Positions 8,893 to 18,462 of a DNA stretch of 41,485 bases are shown here, piece after piece. Origin of the DNA: an uncultured Prevotella sp. (GTDB lineage: Bacteria > Bacteroidota > Bacteroidia > Bacteroidales > Bacteroidaceae); contig CAMWVS010000026.1 in assembly GCA_947177775.1 (NCBI GenBank), positions 1 to 41,485 of the forward strand, in the 5' to 3' direction. The notes under the pieces were generated by a model. The model did no database searches. It worked only from the letters and a program-made list of their open reading frames with translations, and was not told where the DNA came from. The number at the start of each line of letters is the position of its first letter. Within the stretch, counting starts at the first letter, position 1. The position numbers and the translations under genes are program-made.

Positions 8893-9564
8893 TCAACTGC
8901 GCTGCATCTCGCGCAAGAGTTCTTTTTGCCGGTCACTCAGACCTGTGGGCAACTTCACACTGTATGTTATGATCAAGTCTCCATACGTTCCGTCTCCTCT
9001 GTCGTAGCCTTTTCCGCGAAGCCGGACTTTCGTCCCGTTTTGTGTCTCCGGCTTGACCTTGAGCTTTATACGACTGCCGTTACTGAGCTGTATGACCACC
9101 TCACCGCCCAACATCGCCGTATAGAGGTCAATGCCGACGTTAGCATTCATCTCGCCGCTGTTGTTGCGCATGTTTTCCGTTCCGCTTCGCTGACGTCCCG
9201 AGCGCGCTCCGCCTCCGAACATCTGTTCAAAGAATGAGCTGAAGCCGTTGCCACCCATATTGAATGAAGAAAAATCGAAACCGTCAAACGGAGCTCCGCC
9301 GCCTGGCTGGCCGTAGCCTCCGGCATTGAAAGCGTCTGCGTTGCGCCACTGTTCACCGTAACGGTCATACTTGCTGCGCTTCTCCGGGTCTCCAATGACA
9401 TCGTATGCCTCCTGCAAGGCCTGAAACTTGGCCTTTGCTTTCGGATCTTCCGGATGCAGGTCGGGATGAAACTGTTTCGTTCGCTTCAGATATGCTTTCT
9501 TTACGTCTTTCTGCGGAATGTCTTTCGAGACTCCGAGGATTTTGTAGTAATCAATAAATGCCAT
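8893..9564 (-). CDS. DnaJ-like co-chaperone (J domain plus one substrate-binding domain)
   Basis: A 223-residue protein. The J domain covers residues 4-70 with the HPD triad at 33-35. A Gly/Phe-rich linker (about 78-120) follows, then one beta-rich domain with VGIDLYTAMLGGEVVIQ and KLKVKPETQNGTKVRLRGKG. Full DnaJ has two such domains and a zinc-binding region; neither the zinc region nor the second domain is present here, so it is CbpA-like but shorter. It would stimulate a DnaK partner in the cytoplasm. Bacteroidales often have this short form, so I see it as a family variant rather than a truncation. Confidence 0.88.
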   Translation of the reverse strand: MAFIDYYKILGVSKDIPQKDVKKAYLKRTKQFHPDLHPEDPKAKAKFQALQEAYDVIGDPEKRSKYDRYGEQWRNADAFNAGGYGQPGGGAPFDGFDFSSFNMGGNGFSSFFEQMFGGGARSGRQRSGTENMRNNSGEMNANVGIDLYTAMLGGEVVIQLSNGSRIKLKVKPETQNGTKVRLRGKGYDRGDGTYGDLIITYSVKLPTGLSDRQKELLREMQRS

Positions 9565-9818
9565 AAACTTTCTCCTTTCGTTATCTTATTTTTGTTTCAT
9601 TCTGTTTTGTCTCAGATTGCGTCCTGTCCGTCAGATTGTCACATCGCCGGTCAAATTCACGGATTGTCAGCACGCTACATCCGTCTCTATATTGAATGCT
9701 GCCGCTATTTGCCAAAAGACAGGACGTCCGTTTCTTATATAGCAAAATACATGCCTGAAACAAGTCTGACACAGGTCTTTAATTGTCAGTAGCACCGTGA
9801 AGATTAAGACAAAAAGAA
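9565..9818. other. spacer upstream of the DnaJ-like gene
   Basis: This should hold the minus-strand promoter of the DnaJ-like gene, but I find no clear CAAAnnTA (the -7 box read on the plus strand). No gene or RNA is recognisable. A different sigma factor is possible for a chaperone gene but cannot be shown. Confidence 0.35.
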
Positions 9819-9873
9819 ATCCGCGGATTACGCAATACGGCCTTCGTGGCCGCATCTTGCATAATCCGCGGAT
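9819..9873 (-). terminator. terminator of the DUF4301 gene
   Basis: ATCCGCGGATTA at 9819-9830 pairs perfectly with TAATCCGCGGAT at 9862-9873, with inner GGCC/GGCC pairing around TTCGT. Read on the minus strand the hairpin follows the stop codon and is followed by TTTCTTTTTGTC, a typical intrinsic terminator tail. Confidence 0.85.
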
Positions 9874-9896
9874 AGATTCGGGGTAGAGCGAACAGC

Positions 9897-11414
9897 TTAC
9901 TGATGTTGCTCACGAAGAAGGTCGTTGACCGTCTTGACAGGATTGAAGGTCGAGAGAGGCACCTCTACGAAGACTGTGTTCCAGTTGCTCATGGCTCCGT
10001 TCCACAGTCCGGGCAGTTCGAGAGCCTTCAGCTCTTTTCCGCCCTTGCTCTTGCTGCTGATGAAACCGGTGGTCTTGTCGACAAACTCAGGCAGACAGAA
10101 CGGCTGTCCCTGATAGTCCTTGACTGCACAGACAAGGTCTACGGGATTGAAGTGGGTGCCATTGGTGAACATTTCCATATACTCCTTGTTGCTCTTGTCA
10201 ATCTGGCTGCTCTCCAGAATCTGAAGACTGACAGTGCCATCCTGATTATAGGTCAGGAACGGACCGCCGCCAGGTTCGCCTACATTCTTCACTACGCCAC
10301 ATACGCGCATCGGGCGGTTAAGTTTGTTGCGCAGATAGATTACAAGTTCGGCGTCTTCCAGATTCTTTATGTCATGCTTGCGGCAGCAGAGGTCCTGCTG
10401 AACGAAACGTATGATTTCTTCCAGCTGCTCGTGCGTATAAGCTCCTGTATCCAGCAGTCGGAGATAATTGAAGGCCTTCTGCTGAAGCGTGACAAGCACA
10501 CCGGCAATAACCTGTTTGTACTCAACGGTGTCGGCTTTCAGACGGTCCGGAACAACGTTGTCGATGTTTTTGATGAAGATTACGTCGGCATCTATTTCGT
10601 TAAGGTTCTCTATCAGTGCGCCATGGCCTCCCGGACGGAAAAGCAAATGGCCCTCTTCGGTACGGAACGGTGTGTTGTCTGTATTGGCCGCTATGGTGTC
10701 AGTGCTCGGCTTCTGCTCAGAAAACGTGATATCATAGGCTATACCGTATGTTTTGGCATAGCTCTCTGCCTTTGTCTCCACCATCTGGCGGAAGAGCGGC
10801 ATGTGCTCGTGGCTGACAGTGAAATGGACATGTGACTCACTGTTGCTTGCTGCATAGAGCGCACCTTCAACGAGATGTTCCTCCATCGGTGTGCGCGAGC
10901 CGTTTTCGTATTTGTGGAAAAGAAGGAGGCCCTTGGGAAGCTGACCGTAGTTGAGGCCCTTGGCTTCAAGCATGTTGGAAACAACAGCCTTGTAGTTGTT
11001 TTCCGCAATCAGTTCCTTTATGCTCTTTCCTTCGTTTTTCAGGCACTGTTCGTTGAGAGCTCCGTAGAAAGCAAAATTTTCAAGATTTTCGAAATAGTGT
11101 TTTTCAAAATCGGTTGTCGGCATGTCGTAGTCTGCGTCAAGGAATGCGAACATATCCTTGAACATGCGGCTTGCGGCTCCTGATGCCGGCACGAACTTTA
11201 CCACACGGCGCCCTTCTGCCTTATAGTCCGTCCATGCTTTCTCATAGGCGGCACGCTCGTTTTTGCCAGGAACCATGATGCCATGGTCGATTCCGGCGGC
11301 GGCTTCCAGCCTTAAAAAAGGGAATCCGGTCTTAAATTGTTCCAACTGGGTTTTGATTTGCTCCTCGGTCATGCCCTTCTGGGCGATTTGTTTAAGGTCT
11401 TCTTGTGATAGCAT
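9897..11414 (-). CDS. DUF4301 protein, nucleotidyltransferase-like
   Basis: A 505-residue protein begun at MLSQEDLKQIAQ (ATG 11414); a longer open frame to 11462 adds a stretch that does not look conserved. The segment VKFVPASGAASRMFKDMF near residue 70 resembles the nucleotide-binding loop of sugar-nucleotide pyrophosphorylases, and FRPGGHGALIENLNEIDAD with IFIKNIDNVVPD near 255-285 resembles their substrate part. That is an observation of likeness; the family itself has no assigned role. It is a single-gene unit with its own terminator. Family assignment from memory of the Bacteroidetes DUF4301 group. Confidence 0.82.
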   Translation of the reverse strand: MLSQEDLKQIAQKGMTEEQIKTQLEQFKTGFPFLRLEAAAGIDHGIMVPGKNERAAYEKAWTDYKAEGRRVVKFVPASGAASRMFKDMFAFLDADYDMPTTDFEKHYFENLENFAFYGALNEQCLKNEGKSIKELIAENNYKAVVSNMLEAKGLNYGQLPKGLLLFHKYENGSRTPMEEHLVEGALYAASNSESHVHFTVSHEHMPLFRQMVETKAESYAKTYGIAYDITFSEQKPSTDTIAANTDNTPFRTEEGHLLFRPGGHGALIENLNEIDADVIFIKNIDNVVPDRLKADTVEYKQVIAGVLVTLQQKAFNYLRLLDTGAYTHEQLEEIIRFVQQDLCCRKHDIKNLEDAELVIYLRNKLNRPMRVCGVVKNVGEPGGGPFLTYNQDGTVSLQILESSQIDKSNKEYMEMFTNGTHFNPVDLVCAVKDYQGQPFCLPEFVDKTTGFISSKSKGGKELKALELPGLWNGAMSNWNTVFVEVPLSTFNPVKTVNDLLREQHQ

Positions 11415-11492
11415 ATTTATGGTATTTATAAAAATGATGCAACAAAAATAATAACTTTTCATGTAAAAACCGCAAAAATCGAATAAAAATCG

Positions 11493-11500
11493 TAACTTTG
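11493..11500 (+). promoter_or_regulatory. -7 box of the relA promoter
   Basis: TAACTTTG followed by C matches the Bacteroidetes -7 consensus. Transcription would start near 11507, about 24 bases before the ATG. No clear TTG is seen at the -33 position. Confidence 0.6.
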
Positions 11501-11530
11501 CACTTACTTATTTAACAAACTGACACAATT

Positions 11531-13741
11531 ATGGCTGAAAGATTTGAGTTTACGGAAGAAGAGAGGAGAGAGACAGGCAGACTTTATGTGACCTTGAAGA
11601 GACTTATAGGCTCTTCGCTCCAACCGGAAGACGAGAAGAAAATGCGTGACCATCTGACAAGATCTATGGACAGCAACCAGACACACCGCGATGTGTTCGG
11701 GCTTAATCCTATACTCTTCGGACTGCAGACTGCAAAGATTGTTGTCGAGGAAATCGGACTGAAGCGCGATGCCGTATTGGCAATTCTGCTACATCCAAGC
11801 ATTGCCGACGGATTTACTTCTGTTGACGATGTGAGACGGGATTTCGGGGAATCCGTGGCCCGCATTCTCAGCGGTCTCTTGCGCATAGCGGAACTTTATT
11901 CAAAGAATCCGGTTGTGGAAAGCGAGAATTTCCGAAATCTGCTGTTATCATTTGCAGAGGACATGCGGGTAATACTCATTATGATTGCAGACCGTGTAAA
12001 TCTTATGAGGCAGATTCGCGACAACGATAATCTGGAGGCCAAAAAGAAGGTATCCGAGGAAGCAGCCTATCTGTACGCACCATTGGCCCACAAGTTAGGT
12101 TTATACAAACTGAAAAGCGAACTGGAGGATTTGTCTCTGAAGTATCTGGAACACGACGCCTACTATCTGATAAAGGAGAAGCTGAATGCCACGAAGAAAT
12201 CGCGCGACGCATATATAGAGCGCTTCATAGGGCCAATCAGTGAAAAACTGACTGCCGCCGGACTGAGATTCCACATGAAGGGACGCACCAAAAGCATTCA
12301 TTCTATCTGGCAAAAAATGAAGAAGCAGAAGTGTGGAGTAGAAGGAATATACGACCTCTTCGCCATACGCATAATCATAGATTCGCCTTTTGAACAGGAA
12401 AAAATGCAATGTTGGCAGGCCTATTCGATTGTGACAGATATGTATCAGCCCAATCCCAAGCGTCTGCGTGACTGGTTGTCTGTGCCGAAATCAAACGGTT
12501 ATGAAAGTCTTCATATCACCGTTTTGGGACCGGAACACAAGTGGGTGGAAGTACAGATACGCACGGAACGGATGGACGAAGTGGCCGAACGTGGAGTGGC
12601 CGCCCACTGGCGTTACAAGGGCGTGAAGGGCGAGACGGGACTGGACGAATGGCTGGCCAACATACGCAATATTCTGGAAAACAGTAACGACCTGCAGGTC
12701 ATGGACCAATTCCGGATGGATCTCTATGAAGATGAGGTGTTCGTATTCACCCCAAAAGGAGATTTGTTCAAGTTCCCGAAAGGCGCGACGGTACTTGATT
12801 TCGCATATCATATCCATTCCAAAGTTGGAAACGGATGTACGGGAGCGCGCATTAATAATAAGGTAGTTACCTTCCGCGAACAGCTTCACAGTGGTGATCA
12901 GGTGGAGATTATGACCTCAAGCACACAGAAACCGAAGCGCGAATGGCTGAATATTGTCAAGACGTCGCGGGGAAAGGCGAAAATCCGTCAGGCTCTGAAG
13001 GAGACACAGGTGAAAGAAGGACTCTTCGCCAAAGAAATGCTGGAACGGAAGTTCAAAAACCGGAAAATTGAAATGGAAGAGCCGGTCATGGCCAAACTCG
13101 TCAAGAGACTCGGCTTTAAAGAAGTCAGCGATTTCTACAGACAGATAGCCGACGGTTCTCTTGATGTCAACACCGTGATTGACACTTATTTGGAGATACA
13201 GGCCCGTGAGTCCGGACAGATGCCGGAAGGACCGGTGAGAAGTGCCGGTGAATTCAACTTTCAGGTTGAAAATGATATGAGCACCCGCCAAAGTGACGAT
13301 GTCCTTGTGATAGACAGAAATTTGAAAGGTGTTGATTATCAGCTGGCACGTTGTTGCCAACCAATCTATGGAGATAACGTTTTCGGTTTTGTAACAGTCA
13401 GCGGAGGAATAAAGATACATCGTTGTGATTGTCCAAATGCCGCTGAATTGCGCAAGCGTTTCGGCTATCGTATCGTCAAAGCGCGGTGGAGCGGGAAAGG
13501 CGCTTCCAAATATTCCATAACACTAAGAGTTATCGGTAATGATGATATTGGCATTGTAAATAACCTGACAAGCATTATCAGTAAGGATGAAAAACTGACT
13601 TTGCGAAGCATAAACATAGACAGCAACGACGGGCTGTTCCGCGGAAATCTTGTTGTGATGCTTGACGATACGTCAAAGCTGGAGACTCTGATACGCAAAT
13701 TGAGGACTGTAAAAGGCGTCAAACAGGTTGAAAGGATATAA
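11531..13741 (+). CDS. relA: RelA-type (p)ppGpp synthetase with degenerate hydrolase domain
   Basis: A 736-residue long RSH protein: N-terminal HD-like region (about 20-190), synthetase (about 230-390), TGS (about 400-470, EVFVFTPKGDLFKFPKGAT), helical and Cys-containing region (LARCCQPIYGD, HRCDCPN), and C-terminal ACT (about 660-736). The synthetase has RTKSIHSIWQKM, YDLFAIR, NGYESLH and EVQIRT, so it looks active. The hydrolase motif is LLHPSIADG (His88-Pro89) where active enzymes have HDxxED, and the earlier His is also missing (FGLQTAK). I therefore infer a synthetase-only, RelA-like enzyme that responds to starved ribosomes. An active hydrolase would have to be encoded elsewhere. Confidence 0.9.
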   Translation: MAERFEFTEEERRETGRLYVTLKRLIGSSLQPEDEKKMRDHLTRSMDSNQTHRDVFGLNPILFGLQTAKIVVEEIGLKRDAVLAILLHPSIADGFTSVDDVRRDFGESVARILSGLLRIAELYSKNPVVESENFRNLLLSFAEDMRVILIMIADRVNLMRQIRDNDNLEAKKKVSEEAAYLYAPLAHKLGLYKLKSELEDLSLKYLEHDAYYLIKEKLNATKKSRDAYIERFIGPISEKLTAAGLRFHMKGRTKSIHSIWQKMKKQKCGVEGIYDLFAIRIIIDSPFEQEKMQCWQAYSIVTDMYQPNPKRLRDWLSVPKSNGYESLHITVLGPEHKWVEVQIRTERMDEVAERGVAAHWRYKGVKGETGLDEWLANIRNILENSNDLQVMDQFRMDLYEDEVFVFTPKGDLFKFPKGATVLDFAYHIHSKVGNGCTGARINNKVVTFREQLHSGDQVEIMTSSTQKPKREWLNIVKTSRGKAKIRQALKETQVKEGLFAKEMLERKFKNRKIEMEEPVMAKLVKRLGFKEVSDFYRQIADGSLDVNTVIDTYLEIQARESGQMPEGPVRSAGEFNFQVENDMSTRQSDDVLVIDRNLKGVDYQLARCCQPIYGDNVFGFVTVSGGIKIHRCDCPNAAELRKRFGYRIVKARWSGKGASKYSITLRVIGNDDIGIVNNLTSIISKDEKLTLRSINIDSNDGLFRGNLVVMLDDTSKLETLIRKLRTVKGVKQVERI

Positions 13742-13812
13742 AAATATAACAAATGAATATGGCGGGATTGCCCAAATAGCCGCCATTATATAATCAATAA
13801 CTTAATATAAAA

Positions 13813-14466
13813 ATGAATAGAATTACTTTAAAGTCGGTAGTTTTTGCCGCAATGTTAATGTTAGGTAGTGGTAGCGCAAGCGCTCAGCTTGATCTTGGTA
13901 GCATTCTTGGAGCTGTTGTCGGAGCCGGCTCTTCGTCTTCATCAGGCTCTGCCAGCGATCTGATATCCAATCTGACGTCTGTATTCTCTGGGGACAAACA
14001 GGCTTCTAAAAAACAGATTGTGGGCACATGGGAATATTCCGAGCCGGCAATCGTCTTTGATTCAGACAACTTTCTTGCAAAAGCTGGAGCCAAACTTGCC
14101 GCCGACAAACTGGAGAACAAACTGCAGGAATATCTCACAAAATACGGTATGAAGCCAGGGGCTATGAGTATCACGTTTGCTGAGAACGGAACATTCAAGG
14201 AGAATCTGAACGGAAAGACAATAAACGGCAAGTGGGCGATAGAGGATTCTAAGTTGATTCTGACTTACGGAACAATCAAACCGGTATCTATCACAACACA
14301 AGTTGAAGGCAAAACATTGCTGATTGTCACAGATGCAACGCAACTCCTGAACTTCATGAAGACGATTGGAAGCAAGTCGACAAATACCAGTATCCAGACC
14401 GTAACATCGTTGATGAAAAGTATCAATGGTATGAAAGCAGGACTCACACTTGTTAAAAAACAATAA
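13813..14466 (+). CDS. exported DUF4923 (lipocalin-like) protein
   Basis: A 217-residue protein with a signal peptide at 1-24 (MNRITLKSVVFAAMLMLG then ASAQ); there is no Cys for lipidation. A Ser/Gly-rich stretch follows, then a beta-rich domain starting KKQIVGTWEYSEPAIVF and containing SITFAENGTFKENLNGKTI and KWAIEDSKLILTYG. The G-T-W start and the alternating strands are typical of Bacteroidetes DUF4923 proteins, which are periplasmic or outer-membrane-associated and of unknown function. It lies alone between relA and rpsP with short spacers. Confidence 0.8.
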   Translation: MNRITLKSVVFAAMLMLGSGSASAQLDLGSILGAVVGAGSSSSSGSASDLISNLTSVFSGDKQASKKQIVGTWEYSEPAIVFDSDNFLAKAGAKLAADKLENKLQEYLTKYGMKPGAMSITFAENGTFKENLNGKTINGKWAIEDSKLILTYGTIKPVSITTQVEGKTLLIVTDATQLLNFMKTIGSKSTNTSIQTVTSLMKSINGMKAGLTLVKKQ

Positions 14467-14505
14467 TTGGAATTGCTTTTGTTTTTATACTCGATAAAAA
14501 TATCG

Positions 14506-14513
14506 TACCTTTG
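14506..14513 (+). promoter_or_regulatory. -7 box of the rpsP promoter
   Basis: TACCTTTG followed by CAG is a good -7 box, placing the start of transcription near 14520 and giving a leader of about 50 bases before rpsP. The -33 TTG is not at the ideal spacing. Confidence 0.6.
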
Positions 14514-14571
14514 CAGACGCTGTCACGAGTTGGCGGCATAAATTCAAACCTAATTAACAAATAAAAACAAA

Positions 14572-15102
14572 ATGGCAACAAAAATCAGATTGCAGCGCGG
14601 CGGCCGTAAGGGCTATGCTTTCTACAGCATCGTAATCGCTGACGTTAGAGCACCACGTGATGGTAAATTTACTGAGAAGATTGGTACTTACAATCCCAAT
14701 ACCAATCCTGCCACAGTAGATTTGAATTTTAACCGTGCCCTTTATTGGGTTGAAACCGGAGCACAGCCTACTGACACAGTACGCAACATCTTGAGCCATG
14801 AGGGCGTTTATCTCATGAAGCACCTCCGTGGCGGTGTCAAGAAGGGCGCTTTCGACGAGGCTGCTGCACAGCAGAAGTTCGACGCTTGGAAGGCTACCAA
14901 GATTAAGGGAGCTGATGCTATCCGTGAGAAGGAAGCTCAGGCAAAGAAGGCTGCTTATGCAAAGGAGCTGGAAGCAGAGAAGAAGATTAATGAGACTATC
15001 GCCAAAAAGGTAGCAGAGAAGAAGGCTGCAGAGGAGGCCGCAAAGGCCGCTGAAGCTGCTGAGGAAGCTGCACCTGCAGAAGAAGCACCTGCAGAGGCAT
15101 AA
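14572..15102 (+). CDS. rpsP: 30S ribosomal protein bS16
   Basis: The first 80 residues are bS16: [39 protein letters not shown] and a [18 protein letters not shown] segment. It continues for about 95 residues as a charged helical tail rich in Lys, Glu and Ala, ending in an [11 protein letters not shown] repeat. Such tails are normal in Bacteroidetes bS16 (about 170-185 residues) and absent in E. coli (82). Codon use is strongly optimised compared with its neighbours, as expected for a ribosomal protein. Confidence 0.97.
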   Translation: MATKIRLQRGGRKGYAFYSIVIADVRAPRDGKFTEKIGTYNPNTNPATVDLNFNRALYWVETGAQPTDTVRNILSHEGVYLMKHLRGGVKKGAFDEAAAQQKFDAWKATKIKGADAIREKEAQAKKAAYAKELEAEKKINETIAKKVAEKKAAEEAAKAAEAAEEAAPAEEAPAEA

Positions 15103-15122
15103 TCATTTGTAACTTCCTTTAG

Positions 15123-15170
15123 AAAAAAGGCGGTCAGAATCATAGTGATTTTGGCCGCTTTTATTTTTTA
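15123..15170 (+). terminator. terminator of rpsP
   Basis: An A tract, then GGCGGtCAgAATCA / TGATTttGGCCGC imperfect pairing around TAG, then CTTTTATTTTTTA. This is a normal rho-independent terminator just after the rpsP stop. Confidence 0.8.
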
Positions 15171-15310
15171 TGGTGTTGTTCGGTCGTTTCGCCCGCACAG
15201 CGTGAGGATTCCATTTGTGGGTGCATGACAGTTTATCTGTATGTCACGCTGGACATCCGCATACGATGAAAGTTTATTGGCTGGATATCATGTTGGTTTT
15301 AACATGTGTC

Positions 15311-16414
15311 CTACATGAACTTCTTATAGAATGCTTCGTATTCTTTGGCTATCTTGATATATTCATGGTGCCGCTTGACGTATTCTATACTTTGGCGTTT
15401 CAGTTCAGCAACACGGCCGCTGTTCAGCACAAGTCGTTCCAGCTCATTAAAGACACTCCGGTAGTCTGGTTCCACATTTATGATAGGACGGAGTTCTTTC
15501 TCGTTCAGTATCTCATAGTTCTCCTCTTCCCCTCCGCCTATACATATAATGCCCTTGGACATAGCAAGAAGCGGATTCATGGATGGAGTATAACTATATA
15601 ACTGGTCAAGAATGGCGTCGCTGCCGTTCATCATCTTCTCGTATTCATTGAAAGGAACGGATTCCGCCTTTTTCAGCACGACTTTATCAGGATACTTCCG
15701 GACTATATCCTCGGCAGCCTGAAGCATAATATCCGTGCCTTTATATTCGTTGCGCTTTTTGTTGATACCTATGAACAGTTTTAGCGGAGGGCGGAAAAAG
15801 GGTGGGTCAGATTGCTCACGATTTTCCGGTAATTGTATAGGAAAAGGAATAAAAACGGTCTTTTCAGGGAAAGAAGGTCGGTAGCATACCCAATATTCAT
15901 AAAGCCCGGTTATGATTCCATCACAATCTTCAGCGATAAACTTGTTTAACCGTTCTTTGGCTGTGCCGAGCCAGTCCCGCCGTTCCTTCATTGCGTCCTT
16001 TCCGGTGCGTATCTCTTCACCTATATTGAAATCGCTATAACGCAGTGGGCGGTCGTTGATACAGGTGTTGACCCAGTACCAATCCATGCCAAATCCGCCG
16101 AGAAAGACCCGCTTGTTATGCTTGCGCAGATACCTGTAGATAGGAAACAGGCGCTCCGCCTTTACCTCGGCAAACATCGGATTAATCAGCTGCACCACGT
16201 CATACCCTCTCAACCGCGGCAATATGGCGTACAGTTTGGCCAAAAGCATTATCCCGCCCAACTTTCCAGGGCGTCTCACCAATGATATGTCCCGTGGATA
16301 ATTCTTCCAGAAATCACCGTTGGAAACTACGGTAACCTCATGTCCAAGCACTTTAAGCCCTTTGGCCAAAGTTGCATGTACGTTGCTGTATTCACCCAAT
16401 AGCAGTATCTTCAT
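15311..16414 (-). CDS. glycosyltransferase, GT-B (family 1/4-like)
   Basis: A 367-residue protein begun at MKILLLGEYSNVH (ATG 16414), which overlaps the upstream stop by four bases; a longer open frame reaches 16492 but would run through the upstream gene. The N-terminal half has the Rossmann start ILLLGEYSNVHATLAKGL and HEVTVVSNGD. The C-terminal half has LFIGINKKRNEYKGTDIMLQ, GSDAILDQLYSYTPSMNPL and GGGEEENYEI, matching GT-B donor-binding patterns. It is a cytoplasmic glycan-building enzyme; the sugar is unknown. It is the last gene of a three-gene minus-strand cluster for surface polysaccharide. Confidence 0.82.
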   Translation of the reverse strand: MKILLLGEYSNVHATLAKGLKVLGHEVTVVSNGDFWKNYPRDISLVRRPGKLGGIMLLAKLYAILPRLRGYDVVQLINPMFAEVKAERLFPIYRYLRKHNKRVFLGGFGMDWYWVNTCINDRPLRYSDFNIGEEIRTGKDAMKERRDWLGTAKERLNKFIAEDCDGIITGLYEYWVCYRPSFPEKTVFIPFPIQLPENREQSDPPFFRPPLKLFIGINKKRNEYKGTDIMLQAAEDIVRKYPDKVVLKKAESVPFNEYEKMMNGSDAILDQLYSYTPSMNPLLAMSKGIICIGGGEEENYEILNEKELRPIINVEPDYRSVFNELERLVLNSGRVAELKRQSIEYVKRHHEYIKIAKEYEAFYKKFM

Positions 16415-17403
16415 CTCTCTTCTTTCATAAGTGGCAATGTGCGCATGAGGATAGAAAGTCCGACTCTGCTGTTTGTCATACGGCGGAACCATATATATTT
16501 CCTTGTATATTTCTTGTCCGGAAGAGGAAACAAGCCTCTTGAGTGCAAGTAATCGAGCTGACGGTCAAGATACTTGCGGCTCCGCGTCTGTGTGATGATG
16601 TTGTAAATGTAGTCCATCGTTATCTGTGCGACGCGCCGCTGAAGGGCAATCTTGTCATTATGCGGCAAGCTGTCGATCATGTCGTTCAATCTTATTATAA
16701 CCTCCTTTTTATCATTCAGACGTTTCAGAATACTTCTCTTTGTGTTGCTTGACGTTATGGAATCATCACGCCGGCGGTATATGTAGGCTTCCGCGGAAGT
16801 TGAATAAAGCGTTTCTGCCCGTAACAACAACTGCGGCGTGAATTCCTCGTCTTCATGATAAATACCGGCAGTGAAGCGCAGTTCACCAAGTATTGCACGC
16901 CTGAAGATATATCCCCACGCAGCCGGGCGGATGTTGTTATGCTGCATATATTCCGTGCCGCAAACAGGTTTTTCATCGGCAAATGTTGTTTGTCCGCTAT
17001 TCTTGTCAGTTGCCTTGAACAGCACCATATCCGGTGTTTCGTGATACCGAACGATATCCAGACAATGTTCGTATGCTGTTTGTGACAGTTTGTCGTCACC
17101 GTCAACAAACTGTACGTACCGGCCGGTGGCCATCCTGATACCTATATTGCGCGCATCACTCAGCCCTTTGTTCGGCTGGCGTACATATATGATGTTCTCC
17201 AGGTAATCACTCAAATCATTTATTGGACTCATGTCAGAGCCATCATCCACAATGATTATCTCCCTTTCAAAGGGACGCAACGATAGTGAAACGATACTAT
17301 CAATACATTCAATCAGCATCCATACTGGTATGTTATAGCAAGTCACTATAAAGCTGATCAACGGCGTCCTGTTGTTTTGACTATTACTTTGTTTATTTTG
17401 CAT
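16411..17403 (-). CDS. family 2 glycosyltransferase
   Basis: A 330-residue GT-A enzyme: LISFIVTCYNIPVWMLIECI, IIIVDDGSDMS, NKGLSDARNIGI, and the metal-binding FVDGDDKLS. Acceptor-side HEDEEFTPQLL is also typical. The last 80 residues are basic and without clear membrane helices. The start at 17403 overlaps the end of the upstream glycosyltransferase by 46 bases; no later Met gives a complete N-terminus, so I keep it. It is translationally linked to both neighbours. Confidence 0.87.
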   Translation of the reverse strand: MQNKQSNSQNNRTPLISFIVTCYNIPVWMLIECIDSIVSLSLRPFEREIIIVDDGSDMSPINDLSDYLENIIYVRQPNKGLSDARNIGIRMATGRYVQFVDGDDKLSQTAYEHCLDIVRYHETPDMVLFKATDKNSGQTTFADEKPVCGTEYMQHNNIRPAAWGYIFRRAILGELRFTAGIYHEDEEFTPQLLLRAETLYSTSAEAYIYRRRDDSITSSNTKRSILKRLNDKKEVIIRLNDMIDSLPHNDKIALQRRVAQITMDYIYNIITQTRSRKYLDRQLDYLHSRGLFPLPDKKYTRKYIWFRRMTNSRVGLSILMRTLPLMKEER

Positions 17404-18284
17404 AATGCGCTTATTCCTAATATATTAATAACAATGGCTTTCAGCTTTGCTACACAGCCGAGACCGCCAAATCTTTTTATCGCTATCCGCTTCAGCCGCG
17501 GCTTGTCACCGGTCAGTTCGTATTCATATAATTGTATGTTGACGACTTGCATGTAATATTGGTGGAACAGGGGGTGTTCCCGGCATCGATCTATCATGTT
17601 TAAATGAGAATCGAGAAACATGCGCCATTCTTCGCCGCGCGCCCGTGCAGTTATACCGTTGACGTTGTCACAGTAATAATACATGCCTTTGGGGGTTGTC
17701 GCAATACATTTTGCGCATTTTAGCAATTGTGGCAGCGTGGCAATATCCTCAAATACGCGTCCCACAGGGTATCTGACATTGTCAAACATCTGCCGGCGAT
17801 AAATCTTGTTCCAAGCATACGAATGATTATAGGCTTGCGATTCCATCCAGTAGTCAATCGGTGCGGAATATGTCCTTTCCTCAAAGCCGATAATATGCTG
17901 TTGCGCCGTTTTGCTGATGCGGCATACCGGATATTCCAGGATATCGTATTCCTGATGAGTGTCCATTATATCCATCAACTCGGCGTAAGTGTCGTCACCG
18001 ATGTAGTCATCTGAGTCGGCAAAAGTGATATATCTTCCCCGTGCTATATCGAGACCGGCATTGCGTGCATCACTCAGTCCCCCGTTCTCTTTATGGATAA
18101 CCTTAATCCTGCAATCACGTTCAGCCCAGCGGTCACACTTCTTCGGACAATCATCCGGAGAACCGTCATCAACAAGTATAATCTCCATGCCGTCACACTG
18201 CTGCCTGACGATACTGTCCACACATCTGTCCATTGTGTTGCTGACGCGGTAGATAGGTATTATTATGGTCAATCTTGTTTCCAT
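17358..18284 (-). CDS. family 2 glycosyltransferase
   Basis: A 308-residue GT-A enzyme: LTIIIPIYRVSNTMDRCVDS, IILVDDGSPDDCPK, GGLSDARNAGLDIARGRY, and the DxD-type FADSDDYIGD. Residues 130-230 hold the acceptor part with YAWNKIYRRQMF and VFEDIATLPQLL. It is similar in layout to the next gene, and the two may be duplicated and diverged. It is the first gene of the cluster, behind a minus-strand -7 box at 18337-18344. Confidence 0.88.
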   Translation of the reverse strand: METRLTIIIPIYRVSNTMDRCVDSIVRQQCDGMEIILVDDGSPDDCPKKCDRWAERDCRIKVIHKENGGLSDARNAGLDIARGRYITFADSDDYIGDDTYAELMDIMDTHQEYDILEYPVCRISKTAQQHIIGFEERTYSAPIDYWMESQAYNHSYAWNKIYRRQMFDNVRYPVGRVFEDIATLPQLLKCAKCIATTPKGMYYYCDNVNGITARARGEEWRMFLDSHLNMIDRCREHPLFHQYYMQVVNIQLYEYELTGDKPRLKRIAIKRFGGLGCVAKLKAIVINILGISALCKINKVIVKTTGRR

Positions 18285-18336
18285 AAAGCAGTATGGTTCC
18301 AGCGTCTGGATGTTCCGGCCGGAGATAGCTTCTATG

Positions 18337-18344
18337 CAAAGGTA
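18337..18344 (-). promoter_or_regulatory. -7 box of the glycosyltransferase cluster
   Basis: CAAAGGTA on the plus strand is TACCTTTG on the minus strand, followed by C. It lies 53 bases before the first glycosyltransferase start, in the region divergent to the flippase gene. No clear -33 TTG is seen. Confidence 0.5.
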
Positions 18345-18462
18345 CTAACTTATTTCTTTATAGAGGAAGAACCGTAGGCTATTTTTCAGAATTTCCAGAA
18401 AATCAGAACAGAAACTTCCAAGTACATGTAATAAAAACAGTGAATGTCCGTTTACTATTCTG

